From NCBI GenBank assembly GCA_018653085.1, contig JABIAY010000054.1, positions 1-44,178 on the forward strand: DNA of 44,178 nt, written 5' to 3'. The notes below the pieces were generated by a model that was not told the origin of the DNA, ran no database searches, and was given only the letters and a program-made list of their open reading frames with translations. This document shows positions 16,533 through 25,016 of this stretch, in pieces; the stretch's first letter is position 1, and each line of letters begins with the position of its first letter. Origin of the DNA: Nitrospina sp. (GTDB lineage: Bacteria > Nitrospinota > Nitrospinia > Nitrospinales > VA-1). The translations under genes were made by a program, and so were the position numbers.

Positions 16533-17429
16533 TTATTTTGGGACTTTTTCTTCCGCGAGATTTTTAAGGTGTTTGCTGAACCCCAGCATAAAGAGGGTTG
16601 CCCCGAACATTTCAGATCCTTCCTCAATGCCGATCAACAGGCGACCGTAGTCCAGCCCCATCGGGTCCACAATGCTTTTAGCCAGTCCTTCGAGCAGGAT
16701 AACTGAGACCCAGAAAGCCAAGGCCACAAACATTGTGATAAGGATTCCCCACGAGTAGCGGAATTTTTTTAAAAAGAAGCGGCTGAGAAAAATGACCACG
16801 GCTAAAATGAGCGGAGCATAGAACCACAACCATTCGTGGATGAAGTGAAAGACCGTTGCCTCGGGAATCCGCCTTCGGGTCCATAGAATAAAATTTTCGT
16901 GGATGCCGACACAATCATCCAGACCGATATAAAAATAAACTCCGGCGACCAGATACCAGGGCAGTTTTTCTTTCCAACGGGCTTCCTTACCGTAATCAGC
17001 CCAGGCCGTTATCATCACAAGGAGGCCGAGAATATAGAGCTGGATGGCAGAAAAATGGGTGCCGTAACCCTGCTCGGCGTTCAAATTCCAATGAAAGTTC
17101 TCAGGATCGATGAACCACATCACTTGCAGTGCGCATTCCACAGCAATCAAAGAAGTAAAAAAGTAAAATCGATGAGGAGTGCCGGTGGACAGTTTGCTCA
17201 AGGTTCCAAGATAGCGTTCGCGAAACGAGGTATTCAGCATTCCTCGCACGGAAAGCAGTATCAGAAGCAGGGCCAATGGATTGTTCAGCCTTCTTCCCGG
17301 AAGGGGAAAAGGGAATGAAACCCCAAACTGGCTACTCAAAAAAATCACCAGAAGGACAGCGATGTCCACCCCGATAATAAATTGTACCAGCTTGTCCAGT
17401 TTATGTTTTGTCGGCTCAGTGAGTGGCAA
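16533..17429 (-). CDS. unknown multi-pass membrane protein (298 aa)
   Basis: Not recognised with confidence. About 7-8 hydrophobic segments alternate with short loops, and acidic and histidine residues sit at helix edges: YIGLDDCVGIHENF, VFHFIHEWLWFYAP and LLIGIEEGSEM. Such D/E-H patterns in membrane helices suggest a metal-bound intramembrane hydrolase like the CREST/ceramidase group, but this is only a resemblance. The start is a TTG at 17429; no nearby ATG exists. It starts 21 bases after the glycosyltransferase stop, so both probably form one operon acting on lipid or envelope glycans. Confidence 0.6.
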   Translation of the reverse strand: MPLTEPTKHKLDKLVQFIIGVDIAVLLVIFLSSQFGVSFPFPLPGRRLNNPLALLLILLSVRGMLNTSFRERYLGTLSKLSTGTPHRFYFFTSLIAVECALQVMWFIDPENFHWNLNAEQGYGTHFSAIQLYILGLLVMITAWADYGKEARWKEKLPWYLVAGVYFYIGLDDCVGIHENFILWTRRRIPEATVFHFIHEWLWFYAPLILAVVIFLSRFFLKKFRYSWGILITMFVALAFWVSVILLEGLAKSIVDPMGLDYGRLLIGIEEGSEMFGATLFMLGFSKHLKNLAEEKVPK

Positions 17430-17450
17430 GAAAATGTCCGGTTAAAAGAG

Positions 17451-19109
17451 TCAGGGTTTTCCTATGAGTTGATAGGGTTTGAAGGCCGCAGTCATCTCAT
17501 GAATGATTTTCTGTTCAGGAAATCTTTTCAGCCATGCCTGACTGTGCGATTTTTTTATAAGCAGTAAAGCGTCCGGGTGCTGTGAAATTTCCTGTGATGC
17601 GGTTCCATCGAATACTTCTTTTACTGGCAAGTCCAGATAGTAGCGCAAATCTTCACGGGCTTTGCCGTAATTTAACAGAGGCCGGTTTCCGGCAAGCTGT
17701 TTTATTTTTTTGGCGAAAGGCCGAAACGAAGTATGTTCATTAACGACTCTTGCCGCCGGACCGTGGACCCCCAGAAACAGAAGAAAAGCCCAGCCCGCTA
17801 TCAGCCCGGTCATTTGTATTCCTGAAAATTTACGCAGGGCTTCCCGAAGGTACTGCGAAAAAATTAACATACCCCATGCGCCCATAGCAAGGAGAAGGCC
17901 CGAGGGCCGGTGCCTGTCATAAAGCAGTTGTGCCATCCAGCGGTCCCGGGAATTTAGAAAAGCCGAAAGGGAATCGAAATTCAGGTCGGGAAGCAGGGCC
18001 GTAAGAATCAGAATCAGTGCTAAAACCGTCATCATGCCCATTATGATCCAGGCAGGGAAAGACATGCCCCAGTTGATGGCAGAATTTCCGGAACCAAACC
18101 GCGAAAAAAATACGGCCAGGATAATTGCTCCCATGGGATAGAGAGGAAGAAGGTAGTCGCCTCTTTTCCCCGGAAAAAGTGAAAGAAAGATAAATAATGT
18201 GGCCAGGGCGATGGCGCAGAATTTCCAAGGTGTATCCCGGTGTTTAATCCCCTGCCAGATTGCGAACGGCAGGAACAGGCTCCAGGGAGCCATGCCGCCA
18301 AGAATTTGCGGAATATAATAAAAAAACGGCTTGCGGTGAATTTGTATGGCCTCGCTTCCTGATATCCGGCCCAGGGTTTCTTGATGGATCATGGTGGAAA
18401 ATTCTTTTCCGCCATCAAGCATTCCAAATGCCAGCCAGAGCCCTGCCATCCCGAGCGGTAGCCAGAAAAGATGTGCCCAGGGAACAGAGTAGGTTTTGAA
18501 GATCCGGCTGAAAATAAATATTGCCAGAAGGGGAAACAGCCAGCCTAAAGGTCCTTTGGTCAACACGGCCAGGCCCACTGCTATGCCAGCAAGCCATTTA
18601 AGCCACCTGTCTTGTTTTCCATCGTGTGTCAATTCCCAGAGTGTGACAAAAGCGAGAGTGATGAAAAAAGTGAAAAGCATATCGATGCGGGCGTGGCTCC
18701 CAAGATAAGCGAATCGCCAGCAGGTCGTGATGATCAATCCCGCAAGACAGCCGATAACCGGAGAAAACTGGCGCATGCCGAGCAAGGTGGTGAGGAACAC
18801 GGTTCCTATGCCGGCCAAGACTGAAGGAATTCTCAGGGAGATTTCGTCCACCCCGCCCAGAAGTTTTGATGATAAAAGTCCAGACCAGTAAAACAGTGGC
18901 GGCTTGGTACGCAGTTGTTCCGGTGTGATTTGGGGAAGCCAGATGTTTCCGCCGCGCATCATGTTGACAACGGGCACTCCTTCACGCGCTTCTCTTTTGG
19001 ACAGGTCGGAATGGAAAATAGACCAGGAAAAAAGAAACGCCGCCAACAGGACGGGACCCATCAAAAGGTATGGGTCTAATTTTCTATCATTAAGATTGTG
19101 GGAAAGCAT
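17451..19109 (-). CDS. ArnT/PMT-type (GT39) lipid-dependent glycosyltransferase
   Basis: 552 residues with about 11-12 membrane helices. After the first helix it has LSKREAREGVPVVNMMRGG, then LRTKPPLFYWSGLLSSKLLGG: the acidic loop and KPP motif of ArnT-like and GT39/GT83 enzymes that move a sugar from a polyprenyl-phosphate donor to a periplasmic acceptor. The C-terminus is a soluble domain (about 460-552). In ArnT the acceptor is lipid A; here acceptor and sugar are unknown. Coupled to the downstream membrane protein. Confidence 0.82.
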   Translation of the reverse strand: MLSHNLNDRKLDPYLLMGPVLLAAFLFSWSIFHSDLSKREAREGVPVVNMMRGGNIWLPQITPEQLRTKPPLFYWSGLLSSKLLGGVDEISLRIPSVLAGIGTVFLTTLLGMRQFSPVIGCLAGLIITTCWRFAYLGSHARIDMLFTFFITLAFVTLWELTHDGKQDRWLKWLAGIAVGLAVLTKGPLGWLFPLLAIFIFSRIFKTYSVPWAHLFWLPLGMAGLWLAFGMLDGGKEFSTMIHQETLGRISGSEAIQIHRKPFFYYIPQILGGMAPWSLFLPFAIWQGIKHRDTPWKFCAIALATLFIFLSLFPGKRGDYLLPLYPMGAIILAVFFSRFGSGNSAINWGMSFPAWIIMGMMTVLALILILTALLPDLNFDSLSAFLNSRDRWMAQLLYDRHRPSGLLLAMGAWGMLIFSQYLREALRKFSGIQMTGLIAGWAFLLFLGVHGPAARVVNEHTSFRPFAKKIKQLAGNRPLLNYGKAREDLRYYLDLPVKEVFDGTASQEISQHPDALLLIKKSHSQAWLKRFPEQKIIHEMTAAFKPYQLIGKP

Positions 19110-19144
19110 AAGGGTAGAAATATGTGCAACGGAGTATTACCGGA

Positions 19145-19290
19145 ATGTTTAACCCCCCTGGCCCCCCTTATCAGGGGGGAACCGGGCAAGAGCTCAATTG
19201 GTAGTTGGCTTGGTGTTTAACAGTGCTCAAAAGGATTTATTCCGACCAAACGGGTTATTGCCTATTGGCCCCACGCCTAGTGGCTAGTGG
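19145..19290. repeat. mixed repeat block with CTAG-family core
   Basis: A C-rich palindrome (CCCCCCTTATCAGGGGGG at about 19163-19180) is followed by a CTAG-family element whose core GGCCCCACGCCTAGTG at 19267-19282 is a perfect reverse copy of those at 24745, 28133 and 36749. Tandem CCACTAG at the right edge holds the stop codon of ilvB. Little other content is visible. Confidence 0.7.
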
Positions 19291-21080
19291 AGCAGGCCTT
19301 TCTTTTTCCAATAATCCCGAAGCGAGGTATTTGCGTCCAGACAGGTATCCAGATACGTGTGATTCGAGGGAATCATCGGCATGACATGGCCGTGGCTCTT
19401 GTCGTTGTAAGGATACTTTACATCCAGGACATAAGGCCCCTTGTGCTTAAGCATACGCTTCAAGGCCGGAACAATGTCTTTCGGATCGGAAATGCTCTCT
19501 GACTTGATTCCAAAAGCGTGCGCCACTTCGGCAAAGTTGGCATCGCCGATGAAAGTGTGGCCGCGAATGGATTTATAAAAACGGTCTTCCCATTGAGCTA
19601 CCATTCCTAGATGGGCGTTGTTAAGAATAATATTTTTAACCGGGATATTTTCTATTTTCAGCGTTTGCAGTTCCTGAATATTCATTAGAAAACTACCATC
19701 GCCTTCTATATTTATAACCTGCCGATTGGGAAACGCAACTTGGGCTCCCATAGCGGCGGGCAGTCCAAATCCCATTGCCCCCAACCCGGATGAACACAGC
19801 CAGTTATTGGGTTCGTTAAAATCCAGAAACTGGGCTGACCACATCTGGTGCTGACCGACACCTACGGAAAAAATAGCGTCATCATCCGCGAGTTTGTTGA
19901 CCTCGCTGATTACAGACTGCGGAACGATTTCTCCCTTTTTAGGTTTGAATTCCAGGGGGAACTCTTTTTTCCAGTCGTTCAGTTGTTTTATCCACGGTTT
20001 GATATCTTTCTTGGGCTCCACATAGCCGTGGATAATTTTCAACGCTTGTTTGACATCGCCCTGAATGGGAATATCTACCAGAATATTTTTATTGATTTCT
20101 GTTGGGTCGATATCAATATGGATGATCTGTGCATCTTTACAAAATTCTGCCAGTTTGCCGGTTACCCGGTCATCAAAACGTACTCCTGCGGCGATAACCA
20201 GATCCGCATGGTTGATAGCAATATTGGCGTAAACCGCCCCATGCATTCCCAGCATGCGCAGAGAAAGCGGATCGTTGGAAGGGAATATTCCCAAACCCAT
20301 TGCCGTAGTGGTGACGGGGATGCCGGTTTTCTTTACCAAGGCTCGCAGTTCTTGTGAAGCCCCACTGCTCACGATGCCGCCTCCCGCATAAATTATAGGA
20401 CGCTTTGCGGTTTGGATAGCATGAGCCGCTTTTTTGCATTGCAGTACCGAGGGTTTTAAATTCGGTCGATAACTGGGGCAATCGAATGTAACGTTAAAGT
20501 CAGCAATTCCTTCCTGCTGTTGAATATTTTTAGGAATATCCACAAGAACCGGTCCGGGTCTGCCAGTCCGCGCAATATGGAACGCATTATGAATGACCTG
20601 CGGAATTTCCGCGACGTTCTGGATCATATAGCTATGCTTGACCAGCGGGAAGGTGGCCCCCATGATATCTGTTTCCTGGAACGCGTCACTGCCTAACAGC
20701 GTACTGGCGACCTGACCAGTGATGGCGACAATGGGAATGGAGTCCATCTTCGCATCAATAATTCCGGTAATCAGGTTGGTGGCTCCGGGCCCCGATGTTG
20801 CCATGCAGACCCCAACTTCTCCGGTAGAGCGAGCGTAACCGCCTGCCGCAAAGGCACCGCCTTGCTCGTGGCGAGGCAGGACCATACGGATTTTTGGAGC
20901 CAGGGTTAAACCTTGATGGATCTCCATGGAAGTTCCACCTGGATAGCCAAAAATAACCTTGACCCCTTCATTCCCCAGGGCTTTAACAATGACATCCCGG
21001 CCCTTCATAGGCTTCCCCAGGGGTTTCGGGGATTTCTTGATGGAAACCAGCTTATTTTTTGTGCTCTTTTTAGTAGTCAT
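19284..21080 (-). CDS. ilvB: acetolactate synthase, large (catalytic) subunit
   Basis: 598 residues of the biosynthetic acetohydroxyacid synthase family, the first shared step of valine, leucine and isoleucine synthesis (ThDP- and FAD-dependent). GYPGG (45-49), the catalytic RHEQ with E72, GPGATN (98-103), RFDDRVTG (301-308) and the ThDP motif GDGS...NN (460-488) are all present. A Lys-rich N-terminal extension of about 26 residues precedes the catalytic core. No ilvN regulatory subunit or ilvC is adjacent. It starts 99 bases after the ppx gene in the same direction. The TAG stop lies in a dispersed repeat. Confidence 0.94.
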   Translation of the reverse strand: MTTKKSTKNKLVSIKKSPKPLGKPMKGRDVIVKALGNEGVKVIFGYPGGTSMEIHQGLTLAPKIRMVLPRHEQGGAFAAGGYARSTGEVGVCMATSGPGATNLITGIIDAKMDSIPIVAITGQVASTLLGSDAFQETDIMGATFPLVKHSYMIQNVAEIPQVIHNAFHIARTGRPGPVLVDIPKNIQQQEGIADFNVTFDCPSYRPNLKPSVLQCKKAAHAIQTAKRPIIYAGGGIVSSGASQELRALVKKTGIPVTTTAMGLGIFPSNDPLSLRMLGMHGAVYANIAINHADLVIAAGVRFDDRVTGKLAEFCKDAQIIHIDIDPTEINKNILVDIPIQGDVKQALKIIHGYVEPKKDIKPWIKQLNDWKKEFPLEFKPKKGEIVPQSVISEVNKLADDDAIFSVGVGQHQMWSAQFLDFNEPNNWLCSSGLGAMGFGLPAAMGAQVAFPNRQVINIEGDGSFLMNIQELQTLKIENIPVKNIILNNAHLGMVAQWEDRFYKSIRGHTFIGDANFAEVAHAFGIKSESISDPKDIVPALKRMLKHKGPYVLDVKYPYNDKSHGHVMPMIPSNHTYLDTCLDANTSLRDYWKKKGLLH

Positions 21081-21179
21081 GATGAAGAAAAACCTTAGCT
21101 GAAATGACCCTTGAAGTCAAATTCAAACGGCGCTCAAGCTCTTTTTAGTCAGAGTTTTATAAAAAACAGGGGACTCGTT

Positions 21180-22115
21180 TCAAGAAGCTGTGGACCCACC
21201 CAGAGCTTTCAGGATGATTCCCTCACGCAGGCTGTATTCGCTGACCAGCAGGGGGTCACATTGAAACGTGCGCATCGTTTCTAAAACGATTGCGGTTCCC
21301 GCTATGATCAAATCTTCCCGACCTCGTTCAAGAGCATTTAAAGCCAGCCGTTCGTTGAGGGACTTTCCTTTCAGGTCTTGAGCCAGGGTGTCGATATCCT
21401 GTCTGGATAATAAAGCACCATGAATTTTTTCGGGATCATAAGGGTAAATATTTTCTTTCAAGGCGGCGAGTGTAGTAACGGTTCCCGCTGTACCGATCAA
21501 CACCTGCGGCGTAAAGGCCGAGAGCTTTTCCTTGATCGCTTGCAACTCGTTTCTTAAGTGGGTGGTCAGGTTTGTATACTCCGCCTTATCTACCGGATGC
21601 TGGTGAATAAATTTTTCTGTCAATCGCACGACTCCTAAAGAACTACTGCAAAAGCCCGCGATACTTTTTCCTTCAGAGAGGATGAACTCGGTACTGCCGC
21701 CTCCGATATCGATAGTGAGACTCTTGCGATTTTCATGCGGTATTTTCCAAAAAACCCCTTCCAGAGTGAGGCGAGCTTCTTCTTCCCAGGGGATGATTTC
21801 AATTTCGATGCCTGTCTTTTCCAGGGCGAGACGCACAAACTCTTTGCCGTTAGAGGCTTCTCGCACGGCACTGGTCGCCACAGCGAATAAGGGAGGGTTG
21901 CCATGATCTATGCAGTCCTGACGGAATTCAGACAAAGCGGAGAGGGTCTCGGACATTCGAGACTGCATAAGCTTCCCGTGCTTGTCCATTCCTTCGCCGA
22001 GACGGGTGATCACTCTTCTGGAAGCCAGAAGCTGGAAATCCCCGGTCCCGTCAGATTCCAGGATCAGAAGGCGAACCGTGTTGGAGCCAATATCGATGGA
22101 GGCGATTTTCTTCAT
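21180..22115 (-). CDS. ppx: Ppx/GppA family phosphatase
   Basis: 311 residues of the exopolyphosphatase / pppGpp phosphohydrolase family (actin-like ATPase fold). Motifs are DIGSNTVRLLI at the N-terminus, AVATSAVREASNG near 90, the phosphate-binding TIDIGGGSTEF near 140 and GTAGTVTTLAA near 210. It lacks the C-terminal HD-like domain of E. coli Ppx, so it is the short two-lobed form. It degrades polyphosphate and/or pppGpp in the cytoplasm; which one cannot be told from sequence. The start lies 6 bases after the lptG stop. Confidence 0.92.
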   Translation of the reverse strand: MKKIASIDIGSNTVRLLILESDGTGDFQLLASRRVITRLGEGMDKHGKLMQSRMSETLSALSEFRQDCIDHGNPPLFAVATSAVREASNGKEFVRLALEKTGIEIEIIPWEEEARLTLEGVFWKIPHENRKSLTIDIGGGSTEFILSEGKSIAGFCSSSLGVVRLTEKFIHQHPVDKAEYTNLTTHLRNELQAIKEKLSAFTPQVLIGTAGTVTTLAALKENIYPYDPEKIHGALLSRQDIDTLAQDLKGKSLNERLALNALERGREDLIIAGTAIVLETMRTFQCDPLLVSEYSLREGIILKALGGSTAS

Positions 22116-22121
22116 TCGATT

Positions 22122-23222
22122 TTAAATCGGAAAAGCTTTTTCACTGTCCAGGGTAAGTAGTAAATAAAATCCAAGAGCTGTGAACAGCAGGTTGGGACCC
22201 CATGCGGCCAGAATCGGATCAAAGGTTCCCCCGCGGCCCAGGGATATGCTGACGGCGTATAGAAATGAGAAAACAAAACCCATTGCCAGGTTCACCCCCA
22301 CGCAAAACAGAAGTCCTCCATGCCTGCTGGATCTCAATGATAAGGGAATCGCCAGCAAGGCTAAAACAATGCTGATGAAAGGGTAGGACAGGTTGCGGTG
22401 CAATTCGATCCACTTTTTGGTGGTGTCCTTGCCTTCCCGTGCATGAACCTGAATGGTGGCATACATTTCCCGCAGGCTCATTTCTTCTGGTCGTTTTCTT
22501 ACTTTGGCAAAATCCTTCGGGGTTTCAGAAGCCGGGAACGAACGGTTCTCAAAGTATTCTGTTGATGCCAACCCCTCCTTGTTAAATTTGCGCACATAGC
22601 CATTAATGAAATTCCATTTATCCCCTGACCAGACTGCGGACTGGGCATCGATCCTCTTCCTGATTCCGAAACCATCATCCGGAATCAAAATGATAACCCC
22701 CCGCAGGCCGGAACTATTCGGGTCAAAGGAATCAACGCTCCAAATGGAATGGTCTTTCGCTTTGAGCCAGAGGTCTTTCTGGGGGATTTTCCCGTAGGTT
22801 GCCTTGTTCCGAACCTTGCCAAAAAAAATATAATTCATTTTCTGGTTGGTGATTGGGGAAACAAACTCGCTACAAGCTAATACTAAGAGAGCAATAACAA
22901 CTGCGGCGCCGATGATCGGAAACGTAATGCCTGTGACACTGATGCCGCAGGCCTTCATGGCGGTGAACTCGTTGTTTCCGGCAAGCGAGGCGAGAGTGAT
23001 GACGGTAGCCAAAAGCACGGCCTGGGGTGCCATGTAATTCGCAACGAAAGGGATTTTGTAAACATAATAAGAAGCGAGATCAATGAGCGGAGCGCCCTTT
23101 GCCATGAACTCATCCACACGCTCGAAAAAATCAACAATCAAAAAAATTCCGACCAAACCTGCTGCGGTAAGCAGGTAGATTTTCAGAAACAGGAACAATA
23201 CATATTTTTTTAAAATCATCAT
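22122..23222 (-). CDS. lptG: LptG-like LPS export permease
   Basis: 366 residues of the YjgP/YjgQ family, inner-membrane half of the LptB2FG transporter that extracts lipopolysaccharide from the membrane. The N-terminal helices contain DFFERVDEFMAKGAPL and NNEFTAMKACGISV, the conserved E-x-x-A-x-x-x-G coupling segment. A periplasmic jelly-roll follows (about 130-270), then three C-terminal helices. The ATG overlaps the preceding stop (ATGA). No lptF is adjacent; it should be elsewhere. It implies a Gram-negative envelope. Confidence 0.88.
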   Translation of the reverse strand: MMILKKYVLFLFLKIYLLTAAGLVGIFLIVDFFERVDEFMAKGAPLIDLASYYVYKIPFVANYMAPQAVLLATVITLASLAGNNEFTAMKACGISVTGITFPIIGAAVVIALLVLACSEFVSPITNQKMNYIFFGKVRNKATYGKIPQKDLWLKAKDHSIWSVDSFDPNSSGLRGVIILIPDDGFGIRKRIDAQSAVWSGDKWNFINGYVRKFNKEGLASTEYFENRSFPASETPKDFAKVRKRPEEMSLREMYATIQVHAREGKDTTKKWIELHRNLSYPFISIVLALLAIPLSLRSSRHGGLLFCVGVNLAMGFVFSFLYAVSISLGRGGTFDPILAAWGPNLLFTALGFYLLLTLDSEKAFPI

Positions 23223-24313
23223 GGTCGGCTAACCCCTGTGTTGAGCCCGGGAATCGCCTGCTTTAAAGCCTGGCCGAGCGGTTCCAGGTCGGGTCGGGAA
23301 TGGAGCGTATCCCGGATGTATTGCAAAGTGGGGTCAATGTATTCAATGTACCGCTCATTCTTATGCTCCACGTGTTGAAACGCAAAGGTGCCGATTGCCT
23401 TCAGATTCCTTTGGATCGACATACAATCGAAAATTTTCAGGAAAGAAGAGCGAGGGAGTTGTCGGCCCTCCTCTTGTTCCATGCGCTGAAGGTAATGGCT
23501 CAGCAATTCATTTCGGGTTTCTTCCTCCAGGACAACATACGAATCTTTCAAAAGGGAAACGAGATCGTATTGGCGAGGACCCATCCTGGCATCCTGGAAG
23601 TCAATGAGCAGAAGGTCTTCCCCCTGAAGCATCAGGTTTCTTGAATGAAAATCCCGGTGGACGAAAACTCTTTCTTCTTTAGCCAGAGTTTCGCAGAGCC
23701 CAAGCAGGGCGGTGCGGATTTTCGACTCTTCGTCCTGACCCAGTTTCTGATTCAGGAAGCCTTTAATGTAGTATTTTATCATGAAGTCCATTTCCCACAT
23801 TAATTTTTCGACATCGAACTTCAGGGAATAGGCCGGGCAATAAGAGCGCATATTTTTTGTGACGCGGGTCTGCATGACCACAATAAGTTCTATGGCCTTC
23901 TGGTACCAGGCAATAATATTGTCGGGAGAATTTTGGGCCAGGTCCGCTAAATGTGTATCGCCCCCATCCTCAAGAAAAAGCAGTCCCCGCTCGGCATCGT
24001 AGTGCAAAACTTCAGGAACCGGAACATCCAGATGGTGCAGAAATTTCTGCATACGGTTGAAGTCCGGTTCTTTTTCAAGACTCGGTTCCTTCAGTTGCAT
24101 GACGATGATCGAAGATTTTTTTTCTGTGGAACGGAGGAAATAGTGAACCCGGAAATAGCTTCGGTCCGACGCATCTCCTTTTAAGGTGAAAATCTCAAAA
24201 CGGGAAATGGGTTCCTTGACCATGGGTTCCAGCCAGGACTTTAAATAGTCTCCGTCAAACCGCCCTTGTGGGGAGGGAGGTTCTTTATCTGATTTTGTGT
24301 TGAAAACGTCCAT
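23219..24313 (-). CDS. AmgK-like sugar kinase (APH fold)
   Basis: 364 residues of the aminoglycoside-phosphotransferase fold, closest in pattern to COG3178/AmgK, the anomeric N-acetylmuramate/N-acetylglucosamine kinase of cell-wall recycling. The catalytic loop FVHRDFHSRNLM (D is the base, N binds metal) and LIDFQDARMGPRQYDLVSLL (metal-binding DFQD) are intact. An N-terminal lobe begins near residue 35. In AmgK systems the MurU nucleotidyltransferase normally follows; here lptG follows instead by a 4-base overlap, linking it to envelope biogenesis. Substrate is therefore inferred. Confidence 0.78.
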   Translation of the reverse strand: MDVFNTKSDKEPPSPQGRFDGDYLKSWLEPMVKEPISRFEIFTLKGDASDRSYFRVHYFLRSTEKKSSIIVMQLKEPSLEKEPDFNRMQKFLHHLDVPVPEVLHYDAERGLLFLEDGGDTHLADLAQNSPDNIIAWYQKAIELIVVMQTRVTKNMRSYCPAYSLKFDVEKLMWEMDFMIKYYIKGFLNQKLGQDEESKIRTALLGLCETLAKEERVFVHRDFHSRNLMLQGEDLLLIDFQDARMGPRQYDLVSLLKDSYVVLEEETRNELLSHYLQRMEQEEGRQLPRSSFLKIFDCMSIQRNLKAIGTFAFQHVEHKNERYIEYIDPTLQYIRDTLHSRPDLEPLGQALKQAIPGLNTGVSRP

Positions 24314-24371
24314 TTAAAAAAACCTATTTCTTTTGCCGAACATCTAATGTAGCATTCTGGGTTTTATTCCC

Positions 24372-24393
24372 CGTGGCTTGCCACGTTTTTTTT
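24372..24393 (+). promoter_or_regulatory. hairpin plus T-run in the ferredoxin leader (possible attenuator)
   Basis: CGTGG-CTTG-CCACG is followed directly by eight T and lies only about 20 bases upstream of the ferredoxin ATG. The gene upstream is on the opposite strand, so this is not a terminator of that gene. The stem is only 5 bp, so it may be a weak element. Confidence 0.4.
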
Positions 24394-24414
24394 AATACTA
24401 ACGGAGATTTACTG

Positions 24415-24741
24415 ATGCCGAAACCAAGTTATCATATTTTAGTGTGTACCAACAGCCGACCACCGGGGCATCCCAGGGGTTCCTGTGGTGAAAATGGTTC
24501 CAACGCCATTTTTGAAAAACTGGCCATGGGTGTTGAGCAAAAAGGGCTGTTTGGAAAATGCATGGTTGCAAATACCGGATGCCTTGGCCCTTGCGGTGTC
24601 GGCCCTGTCGTCGTTGTTTACCCGGATGGTGTCTGGTACCAGAAGGTCCAACCGGAAGATATAGATGAAATTCTTGACCAACACATTGGTCAGGGTAAAA
24701 AGATCGATCGCCTGGAAGTCCCGGATGAACTCTGGGGCTAA
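24415..24741 (+). CDS. thioredoxin-fold [2Fe-2S] ferredoxin
   Basis: 108 residues of the NuoE-like, thioredoxin-fold 2Fe-2S ferredoxin family (as in A. aeolicus Fd). Cluster ligands are C11 and C24 in VCTNSRPPGHPRGSCG, and the CLGPC pair in NTGCLGPCGVGP near 56-60. The ending VPDELWG is also typical. A cytoplasmic low-potential electron carrier; no adjacent enzyme indicates the partner. GGAG lies 8 bases before the ATG at 24415. A CTAG-family repeat begins directly after the TAA stop. Confidence 0.88.
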   Translation: MPKPSYHILVCTNSRPPGHPRGSCGENGSNAIFEKLAMGVEQKGLFGKCMVANTGCLGPCGVGPVVVVYPDGVWYQKVQPEDIDEILDQHIGQGKKIDRLEVPDELWG

Positions 24742-24950
24742 CCTCACTAGGCGTGGGGCCAATATGCCATCGCATTATTTGGCTAGCAAAGAGTTGTCTC
24801 GGCGCAATCGAGCTCTTGCCCAGTTGCCTCCCCTGCTAAGGGGCCAGCGGCCAGTGGCAGATGACAATAGCTTTTTACCGCTAGCAACAAAATTTGTCTC
24901 AGCTTAAAAAGTAATTGCTATATTCCCTCCCACGTTAGTGGGTGGCCCGA
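24741..24950. repeat. dispersed CTAG-family repeat block
   Basis: Starts with CACTAGGCGTGGGGCC at 24745-24760, a perfect copy of the core. It continues with GGCTAGCAAAGAG..TCTCGGCGCAATCGAGCTCTTGCC and then ACCGCTAGCAACAAAATTTGTCTCAG, blocks shared with the elements at 30.1 and 36.8 kb. It occupies nearly the whole 24742-25016 gap. Confidence 0.72.
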
Positions 24951-24951
24951 T

Positions 24952-24988
24952 CCCTCTTCCCGTTTCAGGGGAGAGGGTTTTTTGTTTT
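24952..24988 (+). terminator. rho-independent terminator
   Basis: Stem CCCTCTTCCC / GGGGAGAGGG (24952-24961 and 24968-24977) with loop GTTTCA is followed by TTTTTTGTTTT. Probably ends the ferredoxin transcript after reading through the repeat. Confidence 0.7.
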
Positions 24989-25016
24989 ATGCTTTATTTC
25001 CCAGTGCCTAATTATA

